A stretch of DNA of 64,000 bases from Sphingobacterium sp. (GTDB lineage: Bacteria; Bacteroidota; Bacteroidia; Sphingobacteriales; Sphingobacteriaceae), in assembly GCA_031286695.1 (NCBI GenBank), contig JAITTY010000006.1, forward strand, positions 496,001 through 560,000, written 5' to 3'. Below, in pieces: positions 48,053 to 57,500 of the stretch; position 1 is the stretch's first letter, and each line of letters starts with the position of its first letter. Under the pieces are notes generated by a model. It made no database searches, was not told the origin of the DNA, and was given only the letters and a program-made list of their open reading frames with translations. The position numbers and the translations under genes were made by a program.

Positions 48053-48361
48053 TCTTTTATGAATAGATTGATGCAATACAACATGGTTATTTTGTTCTTA
48101 CTGCAGTAATTTGCCAGCATTGGCCTAGCTTGAATGTGAAAATAGGGGTTTACATTTTTAGATAGATGATCTTGTTATTTATGACATATTATTTTAATAA
48201 CTATAATGGAGATCGTTGTCAATATAAGTGGATTGCAAAATTAAATTTGCATCGATTTAATGTTTTAAAATTATTAGATTTGCGCCGACCTTTTGCTTTA
48301 AGACGATGAGTTGCCTTAAATAAAGGGGATAAATACCTACTTGATACAATCTACCTATACA
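48053..48361 (+). other. Long 5' leader of TPR regulator gene
   Basis: About 310 bp, very AT-rich, between the -7 box and the start codon. No stable hairpin or ORF stands out. Similarly long leaders precede the peptide and solo-HTH genes. Confidence 0.35.
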
Positions 48362-49852
48362 ATGAAAAAGCTCCTCCTCCTTTCAGTTTTAATATTATTT
48401 GCGTTTAAAGGAATTGCCGTTGATCACCAGAAGCACGAAGTTGATTCTCTGTTGAATAAAACAAGAGAATTATTTAACACCGGCCAATTGCTACCCTATA
48501 TAGAGACAGCTATAAAAGCACTTAATCTGTCCAACGAAACAAACTATGATGAAGGGAAAGCGAAAGCCCATTCTTGGATAGCCGAAGGCCTTGTGACCGT
48601 GGGGCTTTTTAAAGAAGGACTGAAGCATCTTGAAAGTGTCGAAAAAACGGATTTTTATAGGAAAGGTATTCTTGCGCAGTCCGAAGTCCATCGGGTGCGC
48701 GGAAGGGCCTATGGGGAGCTTAGGCTGTATCAGCAGGCCATTCGGGAGTTTCGTCTGCAGCTGGGCCTGATCAAAAATCTCACGGGCGAAAAACAAAAAA
48801 AATCCTATCAATTTACCTACGAAAATCTAAGTATTGTTTTTGATGCGATCAGTCAACTAGATTCGGTGGAAAAGTATAATCAGCTTCTATTGAATAACCT
48901 GAAGGGTGAGGATGAAAAGAAGGAGGTTTTCCGCTATCTCGTGGTTTATGACAACCTGGGGAAGTTATATGTGAAGAAAAACGATTTTTTGAAGGCTCAA
49001 CAATACCTCGACAAAGCCCTGGCACTTGTGGAAAAATATAAAATACCTGTTGTGCTAAATACCTATTCTTCCCTTGGTACCCTAGAAGAAAAGAAGGGAA
49101 ATTTGAGACAAGCGGCAGATTTTTATGAAAGGAGTTTAGCAAATAAGCGGGCGATCGGCAGTAGAAATGGGATGAAGAATTCTTACCGAGAGCTAGCTGA
49201 TTTTTATCGGAGAACCAAGGTAGACAAAGCGAAAGCGGATCAATATAACATGGCCTTTAGCCGACTTAATGACTCTCTCGAAAGTGAAAATAGACAGGTT
49301 GTTGATCAGGTGCTCAGCCAGATCCTGAAATTGAAAGATGAGGAGTCGAATACCAAGGTCTCCAAGTCAGTGACGATTGCTATAGCAGCATTAGTGCTGT
49401 TGCTGGCTGCGATCGCTTTTTTTGTCTGGCGACACAAGCATAGCCGCAAGATTTTGGATGAAAAGGAAGAAGCTCTGCAGGAAACGGAAACCATCAATAA
49501 AGAACTGACCGAGCAGATCGGAGAGAACAAATTCAATAACCTGATCGAGCTGGCTAAAAGCAATAACCCGGAGTTCTTGATCTTGTTTACCGAACTATAT
49601 CCCGAGTTTATCCAGGCATTGAAAACCCTCGATCCCAATCTTCGAAGTACCGAACTGGAATTCTGTGCCATGGCCTTTCTCAACTTCTCGACCAAAAACA
49701 TTTCGGAATATACCTTTGTGACCATCAGGGCGGTGCAGGTCCGGAAAAATAGATTGCGCAAGAAGTTTGACATTCCTTCGGATGCGGATTTTAATAATTG
49801 GATGCGTGAGCTAGCTGGAACGCCAACGATGCCATTGCAATCCGAGGACTAA
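48362..49852 (+). CDS. Membrane-spanning TPR regulator with LuxR-like output domain
   Basis: 496 residues from ATG 48362 (MKKLLLLSVLILFAFKGIA); a TTG seven codons up exists but would precede the signal sequence. After the signal peptide, residues about 25-330 are tetratricopeptide repeats (for example LYQQAIREFRLQLGLI and 'YEFLKAQQYLDKALALVEKY'-like units) in the periplasm. One TM helix (about 337-356) leads to a coiled coil (EALQETETINKELTEQIGEN) and the LuxR/GerE-type HTH domain (about 385-490) with 'FCAMAFLNFSTKNISEYTFV' and RAVQVRKNRLRKKF. It is a one-component system bringing an envelope signal directly to DNA. A shared bidirectional terminator lies 15 bp after the stop. Confidence 0.88.
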   Translation: MKKLLLLSVLILFAFKGIAVDHQKHEVDSLLNKTRELFNTGQLLPYIETAIKALNLSNETNYDEGKAKAHSWIAEGLVTVGLFKEGLKHLESVEKTDFYRKGILAQSEVHRVRGRAYGELRLYQQAIREFRLQLGLIKNLTGEKQKKSYQFTYENLSIVFDAISQLDSVEKYNQLLLNNLKGEDEKKEVFRYLVVYDNLGKLYVKKNDFLKAQQYLDKALALVEKYKIPVVLNTYSSLGTLEEKKGNLRQAADFYERSLANKRAIGSRNGMKNSYRELADFYRRTKVDKAKADQYNMAFSRLNDSLESENRQVVDQVLSQILKLKDEESNTKVSKSVTIAIAALVLLLAAIAFFVWRHKHSRKILDEKEEALQETETINKELTEQIGENKFNNLIELAKSNNPEFLILFTELYPEFIQALKTLDPNLRSTELEFCAMAFLNFSTKNISEYTFVTIRAVQVRKNRLRKKFDIPSDADFNNWMRELAGTPTMPLQSED

Positions 49853-49866
49853 AAAAGGAAGCTTGT

Positions 49867-49908
49867 AAAGTGCCCCAGAAAGTTAGCTGCTTTCTGGGGC
49901 ACTTTTTA
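49867..49908. terminator. Bidirectional terminator
   Basis: AAAGTGCCCCAGAAA (49867-49881) and TTTCTGGGGCACTTT (49891-49905) form a perfect 15-bp stem flanked by T on the plus strand and T (as A) on the minus strand. It serves the TPR regulator gene and the convergent SDR gene. Confidence 0.92.
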
Positions 49909-50619
49909 GTCAAAAAACAGCGTGTTGATTGGGTTTTCCCGCACGAATGCCCTTGTGGTGGAATCTGGGTAGATCCGGTCTTCATCGTTTTCAATACCCT
50001 GGCAAATCGCCTGTGCAATGTCTTTGGGTTCGGCTTTGGGCGATGCGGTCTGTTCGGGTGTCATTGCCGTGTTGACATAGCTCATGTAGACGCCCATGAC
50101 TTTGATTCCCTTTTCGGATAGTTCTTCACGGATGGTTTCTGTCAGAATATGTGTGGCCGTCTTCGAGGTACAATAGGTTCCCAGTCGTTTGACCACAGCA
50201 AGGCTTCCTATCGAAAGGATGTTGACAATGCCTCCCTGCTCCTGTTGAAGTAAATGGGGGAGAAAATGATTGATCATTTCAATGACACCAATGTAATTCA
50301 CTTTCATTTCGAACAAGGCAGCCTGTCCTGCTTTTTCTTCCAGAAATGGTACTTTAAACTCAACTCCGGCATTGTTGATCAGTAGATCGGTGTCTGCACA
50401 TTTTTGAGTGCAGGCTCGGATGCTGTCTGTATTGGTGATATCCAGTTCAAGGGGGACAATCTTATCGCCAAAGGTCTCAAACTTGCTTTTTAACGTAGCG
50501 AGATTGAGCCCAGTCGCATAAATCTTCTTGACGTTTTTGGTCATCAGCTCCGCGATAATTGCTGTTGCAATTCCACCATCGGCACCGGTTATCAGGATTG
50601 TTCTGTCGGTTAATACCAT
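49906..50619 (-). CDS. SDR-family oxidoreductase
   Basis: A 237-residue classical short-chain dehydrogenase. The cofactor motif is TGADGGIA (about 11-18), followed by D60 in LELDIT, the NNAG motif at 82-85, the catalytic Ser in ILSIGSL (S136 or S139) and Y149-x-x-x-K153 in TYCTSK. It is soluble. The substrate cannot be told; the family covers many alcohols and ketones. It stands as a single gene on the minus strand, with the AraC regulator at 50821 upstream on the same strand but 200 bp away, so regulation by that protein is possible. Confidence 0.92.
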   Translation of the reverse strand: MVLTDRTILITGADGGIATAIIAELMTKNVKKIYATGLNLATLKSKFETFGDKIVPLELDITNTDSIRACTQKCADTDLLINNAGVEFKVPFLEEKAGQAALFEMKVNYIGVIEMINHFLPHLLQQEQGGIVNILSIGSLAVVKRLGTYCTSKTATHILTETIREELSEKGIKVMGVYMSYVNTAMTPEQTASPKAEPKDIAQAICQGIENDEDRIYPDSTTRAFVRENPINTLFFD

Positions 50620-50820
50620 CGATTGTCTGGTCTAAAGTTAATATGTCTGCCTGCTTTGAATAGGTTTTACAGCTTCTCCACTTGTTTTGTCGTCATCACT
50701 GCCTTCCTTGTGTAAACAGCAGGTTCTATAAATATAGGAAATTATGTAAGTGAAGTGCTTAGCCGTGGTTTTTTATTTCTGACGTTTATCGGGAGTATAA
50801 GCGGACAAATCAGCTGCTTG

Positions 50821-51693
50821 TTAGCCTTTATTCGTTAGTAGGTTATTTTTGTAGTCAGAAGGCGTAATCCCCTTAATCGCTTTAAAGAACTTGTTGAAGT
50901 TGGGCAAGGAGTTGAAACCACAGGCGTAAGCGATATGGGTAATGGGGTTTTCATCCCGGGCCAGAAGCCTACAAGCTTCATTAATCCGTACTTCATTGAC
51001 AAATTTTGAGAATGTTTTCCGTGTGCGTGCTTTGAAAAATCGACAAAAGGACGGTTTGGTCAAGTTCGCCAGCTTAGCGGCCTCGTCTAGAGAAATTTCA
51101 TCGTTAAAATTTTCAAAAACATAATTGTATATACTAAAAATAATTTCTCCATCCTTTAGGGGCAGTCCACCGATATATAGCTTATCGGAGAGTATCCTGT
51201 ATTCTTCGGTATGAAGGAGGATAGCTAATGATTTAAAGAGATAGACCGTTTTTTGTATATCAGGTGCAGAGACCATTTTTCGCAGTATTTTTTTTAACTT
51301 ATTTTTTGTTTCTCCATAAAATAACATACCCTGTCTCGATTTTTTTAGGAAGTCATTGAGCTGAGATATTTCAAATAATAAGGGACAAAAAGACTGCAGT
51401 CCTTCCGGATCGAAAATCAGTGTTATGGACGCGGCGCTGTGCCCTTCGGAGGGCACTGTATCCTCAGGGTGCCAAACGTGCGGCAGGCCGGGACCAATAA
51501 AAGTCAATTCATCACTTTCAAAGTCTTCCCGCTGATCACCTATGCAGCGTTGACCGTTGCTCCTGATGATGTAGGTAAGTTGGCATTCACTGTGAAAATG
51601 ATATTCGGAAAGAAAATTAGGACAATTTTCGTGTCGGATTTCAAAAATCCTGTTTCCTAAATTTGAAAGTGCTTTCGCATAAATTGGCCGCAT
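50821..51693 (-). CDS. AraC-family regulator with cupin sensor
   Basis: A 290-residue protein. The N-terminal cupin-type sensor (about 18-140) shows 'FHSECQLTYIIRSNGQRCIGDQREDFESDELTFIGPGLPHVW', typical of AraC_binding domains. The C-terminal pair of HTH units (about 190-285) is 'SLDEAAKLANLTKPSFCRFFKARTRKTF' and 'PITHIAYACGFNSLPNFNKFFKAIKGITPSDY'. Relatives control sugar utilisation genes in Bacteroidota. It is divergent from the GH95 gene (52101) with about 400 bp between, so it may regulate the polysaccharide locus, the SDR gene, or both. Confidence 0.9.
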   Translation of the reverse strand: MRPIYAKALSNLGNRIFEIRHENCPNFLSEYHFHSECQLTYIIRSNGQRCIGDQREDFESDELTFIGPGLPHVWHPEDTVPSEGHSAASITLIFDPEGLQSFCPLLFEISQLNDFLKKSRQGMLFYGETKNKLKKILRKMVSAPDIQKTVYLFKSLAILLHTEEYRILSDKLYIGGLPLKDGEIIFSIYNYVFENFNDEISLDEAAKLANLTKPSFCRFFKARTRKTFSKFVNEVRINEACRLLARDENPITHIAYACGFNSLPNFNKFFKAIKGITPSDYKNNLLTNKG

Positions 51694-52100
51694 AGATTCT
51701 TAAAATATTTGAATGAATCACCTAATCCTAATAAGGTCGACTTACTACCCTAGATTTAAAATTGTAACTCAAAGGAAGCATTTTTAATAAAGAAAGTCAT
51801 GTATTAAAAGCTTAAAATCATGTAAAATATTACTTTTTGATGCTGTTTCCTTAGCACTCGCCCCTGGAATAACCTGATCCAGATGAAGCCATATAAGGGC
51901 GAAAGTGTAAAGTCGGATGCTGAAAAAAGCCAGGCAATTTTGGTTAATAGGGCATCTAAAAAGAGCAATAAAGTGTAAGTGTTTGTAAATAGGTATCCTT
52001 ATTTTTGGCTATATGGCGTGGATGGAGTGTTTTTCTATTGCGAACAGTTGGCATTGCATCCCTAAGCGAATCGTAAACCTCAATGAAATAGAACACAACA
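51694..52100. other. Divergent intergenic region AraC / GH95
   Basis: 407 bp with no ORF of protein-like composition and no strong hairpin. It must hold the promoters of the AraC gene and of the GH95 gene; I could not fix a -7 box by eye. Confidence 0.4.
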
Positions 52101-54536
52101 ATGATAAACCTGAATCGAATATGTACGGGTATTGCACTATGTTTTCTGCTGTCGGTGGAAATTGCTGTTGCGCAGACCCAGGTCAATAAGAAAAACAAAA
52201 TCTGGTTCGAACAGCCGGCAAATGCTCTGGCGGTAGACTCCAAAAATGGCTGGGAAAGTGATCCCGAATGGTTAAAAGCCTTGCCTATTGGCAATGGTAG
52301 CTTGGGGGGCATGGTCTTTGGGGATGTCAACCGGGAACGGATCCAGCTCAATGAAATGACGCTTTGGAGTGGCAGTTTTGATGAGGGCGACAATCCTGCC
52401 GCCTCGCAGTCCCTGTCAAAGATCCGTGAACTGCTCTTTCAGGGGAAATACAAGGAAGCGACCGAACTGACTAATAAAACCCAGATTACAAAGGGAAAAG
52501 GCTCAGGAAGTGGTAATGGGGCCAATGTGCCTTTTGGCTGCTTCCAGACCTTGGGTGACCTACGCCTGGACTTTGGCACAGATGCACCATACCAGGATTA
52601 TCACCGCGAACTGGATCTGATAAACGGTATCGCTTCCAGTTCTTTTGTCCAAAACGGGGTCAGGTTTACCCGTGAGATCTTTGCCAGTCATCCCGATCAG
52701 GCAATCGTAATACGCCTGACTGCTGATAAAGCCGCCGCAATCAATGTGCTTTTCAATCTGGATCGGCCAGAAAGGTTTGAAACTGAAATAGCGGCATTGC
52801 ATGGGCTGCGCATGTTTGGTGTGCTCGATAATGGTAGGGGCGGAAATGGTATGTGTTACGAGGCTCAGGTGACGCCCATCCTGGAAGGGGGACGCATCAG
52901 CAGCCAGACCAAAGACGGGGTGCAAATTAAAGGGGCCAACGCCGTAACGCTTATCGTAACAGCAAAGACAAACTATAAGCAGCATTATCCGGATTATACC
53001 AATACCAATTATCAAAAAGAGCATCTCGGCATTATTAAATCGGCTATGGCCAAATCGTATCCGACTTTAAAGGATCGTCATATCAAAGACTTTTCTTCGT
53101 TTATGGAACGCGTGACTTTTCAGTTGGGGAATGATAGCCCCAATCTTCCGACCAATGAGCTAATGGCCAATAATTTCCGTTCCGGAAATGAACAGGCCTT
53201 ATATCCCCTGTATTTTCAGTATGGCCGATACCTTTTGCTTTCTTCTTCGAGAGCGGGTGGGCTGCCGGCAAACTTGCAGGGGATCTGGGCCAACAAGATA
53301 CAGACCCCGTGGAATGGCGACTATCATACCGATATCAATGTACAGATGAACTACTGGCCTGCGGAAGTGGCCAATCTATCTGAATCGCATCGTCCGCTGA
53401 TGGACCTGATTGCTTCACTTGTAGCACCGGGAAGCAAAACCGCCCAGATTCAATATGGTATGCACGGATGGGCGCTGCATCCGATTACGAACGTTTGGGG
53501 TTATACTTCTCCGGGAGAAAGTGCCAGCTGGGGGATGCACATCGGTGCGGGGGCCTGGATAGCCCAGCATATTTGGGAGCATTACGCTTTTACGCAGGAT
53601 AAAGATTTTCTGCGCTGGGCTTACCCCATATTGAAAGGGTCTTCGACCTTTTACCTGGACTGGCTGGCGGCAGACCCCAAAACAGGTCTACTGGTTTCGG
53701 GGCCGTCACCTTCACCCGAGAATTCCTTTAAAGCACCTGACGGATCCACGGCGCAGATCAGCATGGGACCTTCACATGATCAAGAGGTTATTTATAATCT
53801 ATTTGACCATACGCTTCAGTCGGCAGCGATCTTGGGACTAAAAGAAGATGAGTTTTTAAATCGCTTGCAGGCATCGAAGGCTAAATTGTCCCGTCCGAAA
53901 ATCGGCCGCGACGGTCGTCTGATGGAATGGGCCGAAGAGTTTGAAGAGGTAGAACCTGCTCACCGTCATCTGTCCCACCTGTTTGCCCTTTATCCGGGCA
54001 ATGAGATCACCGTCAGCCGTACACCCGACCTGGCAAAAGCTGCACAGCTATCGCTGGAAAAACGGGGCGACGATGGGGTGGGCTGGACCTACGCCTGGAA
54101 GATCGCGCTTTGGGCGCGCTTGCATCAGGGCAATCGCGCTTTGAAACTCCTTAATAAACAATTGCGGCCTACAGTGGATATGGATACCAAATACGATGGT
54201 GGTGGGGGTACTTACTATAATCTGTTTGATGCATGCCCACCGTTTCAGATCGACGGCAACTTTGGGGTGATCGCGGGCATGGCCGAGATGCTGCTGCAGA
54301 GCCACGAAGATTTTATCGAACTGCTTCCGGCACTTCCCGACAGCTGGAAAGATGGTGAAATAAAGGGGCTGATGGCACGTGGAGCCATTGAAATTGATCT
54401 GAAATGGGCAGATGGAAAATTGCTGAGCGCAGGAGCAAAGTCCAAAAAACGCCAAAAATGCCAGATTAAATATGCTGGCAGGCTGCTTGATGTTGAACTG
54501 CCGGCTGGTAAAAGGGTGGAGCTCCAATTGCGATAA
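52101..54536 (+). CDS. Glycoside hydrolase family 95 (alpha-L-fucosidase/galactosidase)
   Basis: An 811-residue exported enzyme with signal peptide (about 1-24, EIAVA|Q). The N-terminal beta-sandwich starts IWFEQPANAL and contains 'WLKALPIGNGSLGGMVFGDV', the GH95 signature. The (alpha/alpha)6 barrel has 'NLQGIWANKIQTPWNGDYHTDINVQMNYWPAE' with the Asn residues that support catalysis, 'SGPSPSPENSF' with the Glu proposed as general acid, and 'PPFQIDGNFGVIAGMAEMLLQ' with the Asp that helps activate water. GH95 enzymes invert alpha-1,2-fucosyl or alpha-galactosyl linkages, as in xyloglucan, milk oligosaccharides and mucin. It is the first gene of the polysaccharide locus, 62 bp ahead of the hybrid regulator. 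Confidence 0.93.
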   Translation: MINLNRICTGIALCFLLSVEIAVAQTQVNKKNKIWFEQPANALAVDSKNGWESDPEWLKALPIGNGSLGGMVFGDVNRERIQLNEMTLWSGSFDEGDNPAASQSLSKIRELLFQGKYKEATELTNKTQITKGKGSGSGNGANVPFGCFQTLGDLRLDFGTDAPYQDYHRELDLINGIASSSFVQNGVRFTREIFASHPDQAIVIRLTADKAAAINVLFNLDRPERFETEIAALHGLRMFGVLDNGRGGNGMCYEAQVTPILEGGRISSQTKDGVQIKGANAVTLIVTAKTNYKQHYPDYTNTNYQKEHLGIIKSAMAKSYPTLKDRHIKDFSSFMERVTFQLGNDSPNLPTNELMANNFRSGNEQALYPLYFQYGRYLLLSSSRAGGLPANLQGIWANKIQTPWNGDYHTDINVQMNYWPAEVANLSESHRPLMDLIASLVAPGSKTAQIQYGMHGWALHPITNVWGYTSPGESASWGMHIGAGAWIAQHIWEHYAFTQDKDFLRWAYPILKGSSTFYLDWLAADPKTGLLVSGPSPSPENSFKAPDGSTAQISMGPSHDQEVIYNLFDHTLQSAAILGLKEDEFLNRLQASKAKLSRPKIGRDGRLMEWAEEFEEVEPAHRHLSHLFALYPGNEITVSRTPDLAKAAQLSLEKRGDDGVGWTYAWKIALWARLHQGNRALKLLNKQLRPTVDMDTKYDGGGGTYYNLFDACPPFQIDGNFGVIAGMAEMLLQSHEDFIELLPALPDSWKDGEIKGLMARGAIEIDLKWADGKLLSAGAKSKKRQKCQIKYAGRLLDVELPAGKRVELQLR

Positions 54537-54598
54537 TAGATTGCATAGGCTGTATTCCAACAGAATTAATTAAGTTTGTGGTATAGCGCTTATAACAC

Positions 54599-57500
54599 AT
54601 GCAATCTCTTTATTTCTATTGGTTACTTGTCTGTTCCTTGATCAGTACTGCTGTCGTCGGGCAATCGCTAGATTACCCTTCCTTTCGGAATATTTCTCTG
54701 GGAACAAATGCAAATACAGTCCATTCATTTGCGCAGGATAGCCTGGGGATGCTTTGGCTGGGAAGCAACAATGGACTATTTAATTACGATGGGTATGCGC
54801 TGCAGCCGCTTACGGGAACGAAATCTCCTTTTCAGACTTTTGTTTACTGCATTGCGCTGATTGATAGCAAACATTTCGCATTGGGGACAGGGCAGGGGGT
54901 ATTGCTCTATAATTATCAATTCGACCGTTTTGAATCTTTTCCGGCAGGGGGTCCTTCAGATGTCAGGTCGCTGCTGCTCGTTGGCGACACCTTATGGATA
55001 GGGTCCATAGCTGGTTTGTATTGCTATAATACCAAAACGCGTGAACTCGTCGATTATGGTAAGCTCTTCCCCAAGAATATAGCAAAAACTGCTGTATACG
55101 CTCTTGATAAGGTTGGTGATAGAATTTTAATAGGTACGTACAATGGGCTTTTCGAGTTGAATCCCGCGAAAAAAGATATCGTATCCCTGACGCTTCCCGA
55201 TTACAAACCTGGGAGCAACCAGTTTGTCAATTCTATATTTTCTATTCCGGCATCGGCAAGTACCTATGTCGGGACTGAGTATGGCCTTTATCTCTATAAT
55301 ACTAAAAAACGTACCCTCCTGAAGACTCCTGTGCTGCAAAATCATCCCATCAAAGCGATGGCTTCCAAGGATTCAAATACCTTGCTTGTAGGTACAGACG
55401 ATGGCCTTTTTACTTATCAACCGGCTCAGCAGCTGGTCCAGCGAATCAAGCATGATTCCCGCAATAGAAATTCGCTGGCTAATAATATCGTATGGAGTAT
55501 CTTTAAGGACCGGTCTGAAAATATCTGGCTGGGCACGGACCTTGGTTTTTCTTTATGGTCCAACCGTAAGGTGGAAAAAATACTGCCCATCTATCAATTG
55601 ACAGCAAGCAGCGACGGTAATCGTTTTTATAAGATTGCTAAGGATCGCACTGGCTGGTATTGGCTAGGGGGCGACAACGGTTTGATTCGGGTACATGGAC
55701 TGGACGATAAAAATACGGAAAGCAACTGGTATCGCATGGATGCCAAAACCTATCGTCTAGCACACAACCGTATCCGGGATATATTTCAAGATCATTCGGG
55801 ATTGGTGTGGATAGCCTCCGACGGTGGTGTCAATGTGTTTGATACGCATACCAAACAATTTAAAAGCTTTACAATTGTCGATGCAAGTGGCAGACGAAAT
55901 GCGAAATGGTCCTATGATATCTTACAGGATGGACAGGATAATCTCTGGGTCGCCTCTTATATGGGGGGAATATTTGTTGTCAGCAGAAATAGGCTGTTGG
56001 AAGCGGCCGGCCCGGTTATAGCAAACCGTAATTTCAGTAAATCTGATGGCCTTTTGGAAGATTTTGCCAATCAGATTGTTGATAATGGAAGGGGGGAGAT
56101 ATTGGCGCTGTTCTATAATAAGGGGATCAGCAGCATTGAGGTGGCAACAGGGAAAATAACAGAACTTAAAGATAGCGCAGGGCATGCGCTGGATCAGGCA
56201 ACCTTTATGCTGAAAGATAGGGAGCATACGATCTGGGTAGGGGAGCATGGCGAATTGCGGCGGATTGCAGCGGACGGAAAAAATACATTAGTTCGTTTTG
56301 ATCCTGTCGGGAAGGGAGAAGTGACTGCCATGGCCGAGGTCAACGAAAATATTTGGGTGGCAACAAGTGCTGGGGTCTGGCAGATTAATAAGCAGAGTCT
56401 AAAAGCTGAATTATTAAGGTACGGACAGCGGATCTCCTCGATGTATTACGATGCTGAACGGGAGGAAGTGGTCTTGGGTGGAATCGATGAGGTGGTCTTA
56501 TTGCCTGCACAAAACGGACCAACGGATCTGGATAGGTCCAAAAAGATCGTGCTCACCGCTATGTATGTCAATAATGAACGATTTGGCAGTTATGGCTACG
56601 GTTTGCGTTATCGGAACGAGATAAGCTTGGCGCACGATCAGAATAACCTCCGACTCGAGTTTTCCGACCTGGATTATGGGAATCATTTGGGCTATCGTCT
56701 GGCCTATGCTTTTAAAGGTAAAAATGAAACCTGGATTCCAATGGAACGGGGTGATAACAAGGTGCTTCTATCCAACTTAAATTCGGGTAGCTACGAGCTT
56801 CAGCTGGCGAAAGTAGATATTGCTGGCCATGTTGTTTCGGAAATTTATACCTACGCTATTCAGATCCGTTATCCTTGGTATGCGACCTATTGGGCCAAAA
56901 GTCTCTATGTGCTCATTGCTGGTTTCCTGCTCTTCTGGATTGTCAATTTTTTCAGGGTACGCAGCACGTTAAAATGGGAAAGACGTGAACGGCGGAAGGT
57001 CCTGGAGCTCACCAAGATGAAAATGGACTTCTTGACCGCTGTATCGCACGAGCTCAAAACGCCGCTAAGTCTGATTTTGGCTCCCGTAAGCCAAATGATG
57101 CGACAGACAAAGAACAGTGACAAAAAGAAACAGTTGGATGGTGTACATCGAAATGCCTTAAAAATCAGTCAGCTTATTCAGGAATTGATGACTTTTGATC
57201 AGGTCGAACAGCAGCAGATGCCGCTGCAGGGATTGCTTACCTCTCAGATTGATCTGGTTGCTTATTGCAGACAGCTCATAGCTGACTGGCAGCAGGTGCC
57301 TGAGTATAGCACCATCCATTTTGACTTTGTCAGTACTATAGAAAGCTTTTTTATACAGACGGATGTAGCCAAGCTAGGATCGATTGTCAACAATTTGATT
57401 GTCAATGCCTGTAAGTATAATCGTCCTGAAGGTCGTGTTGACTTGCGACTGGAAGTAATTGGGGAGGCTATAAAGCTTGCCGTTCGGGATACTGGGATTG

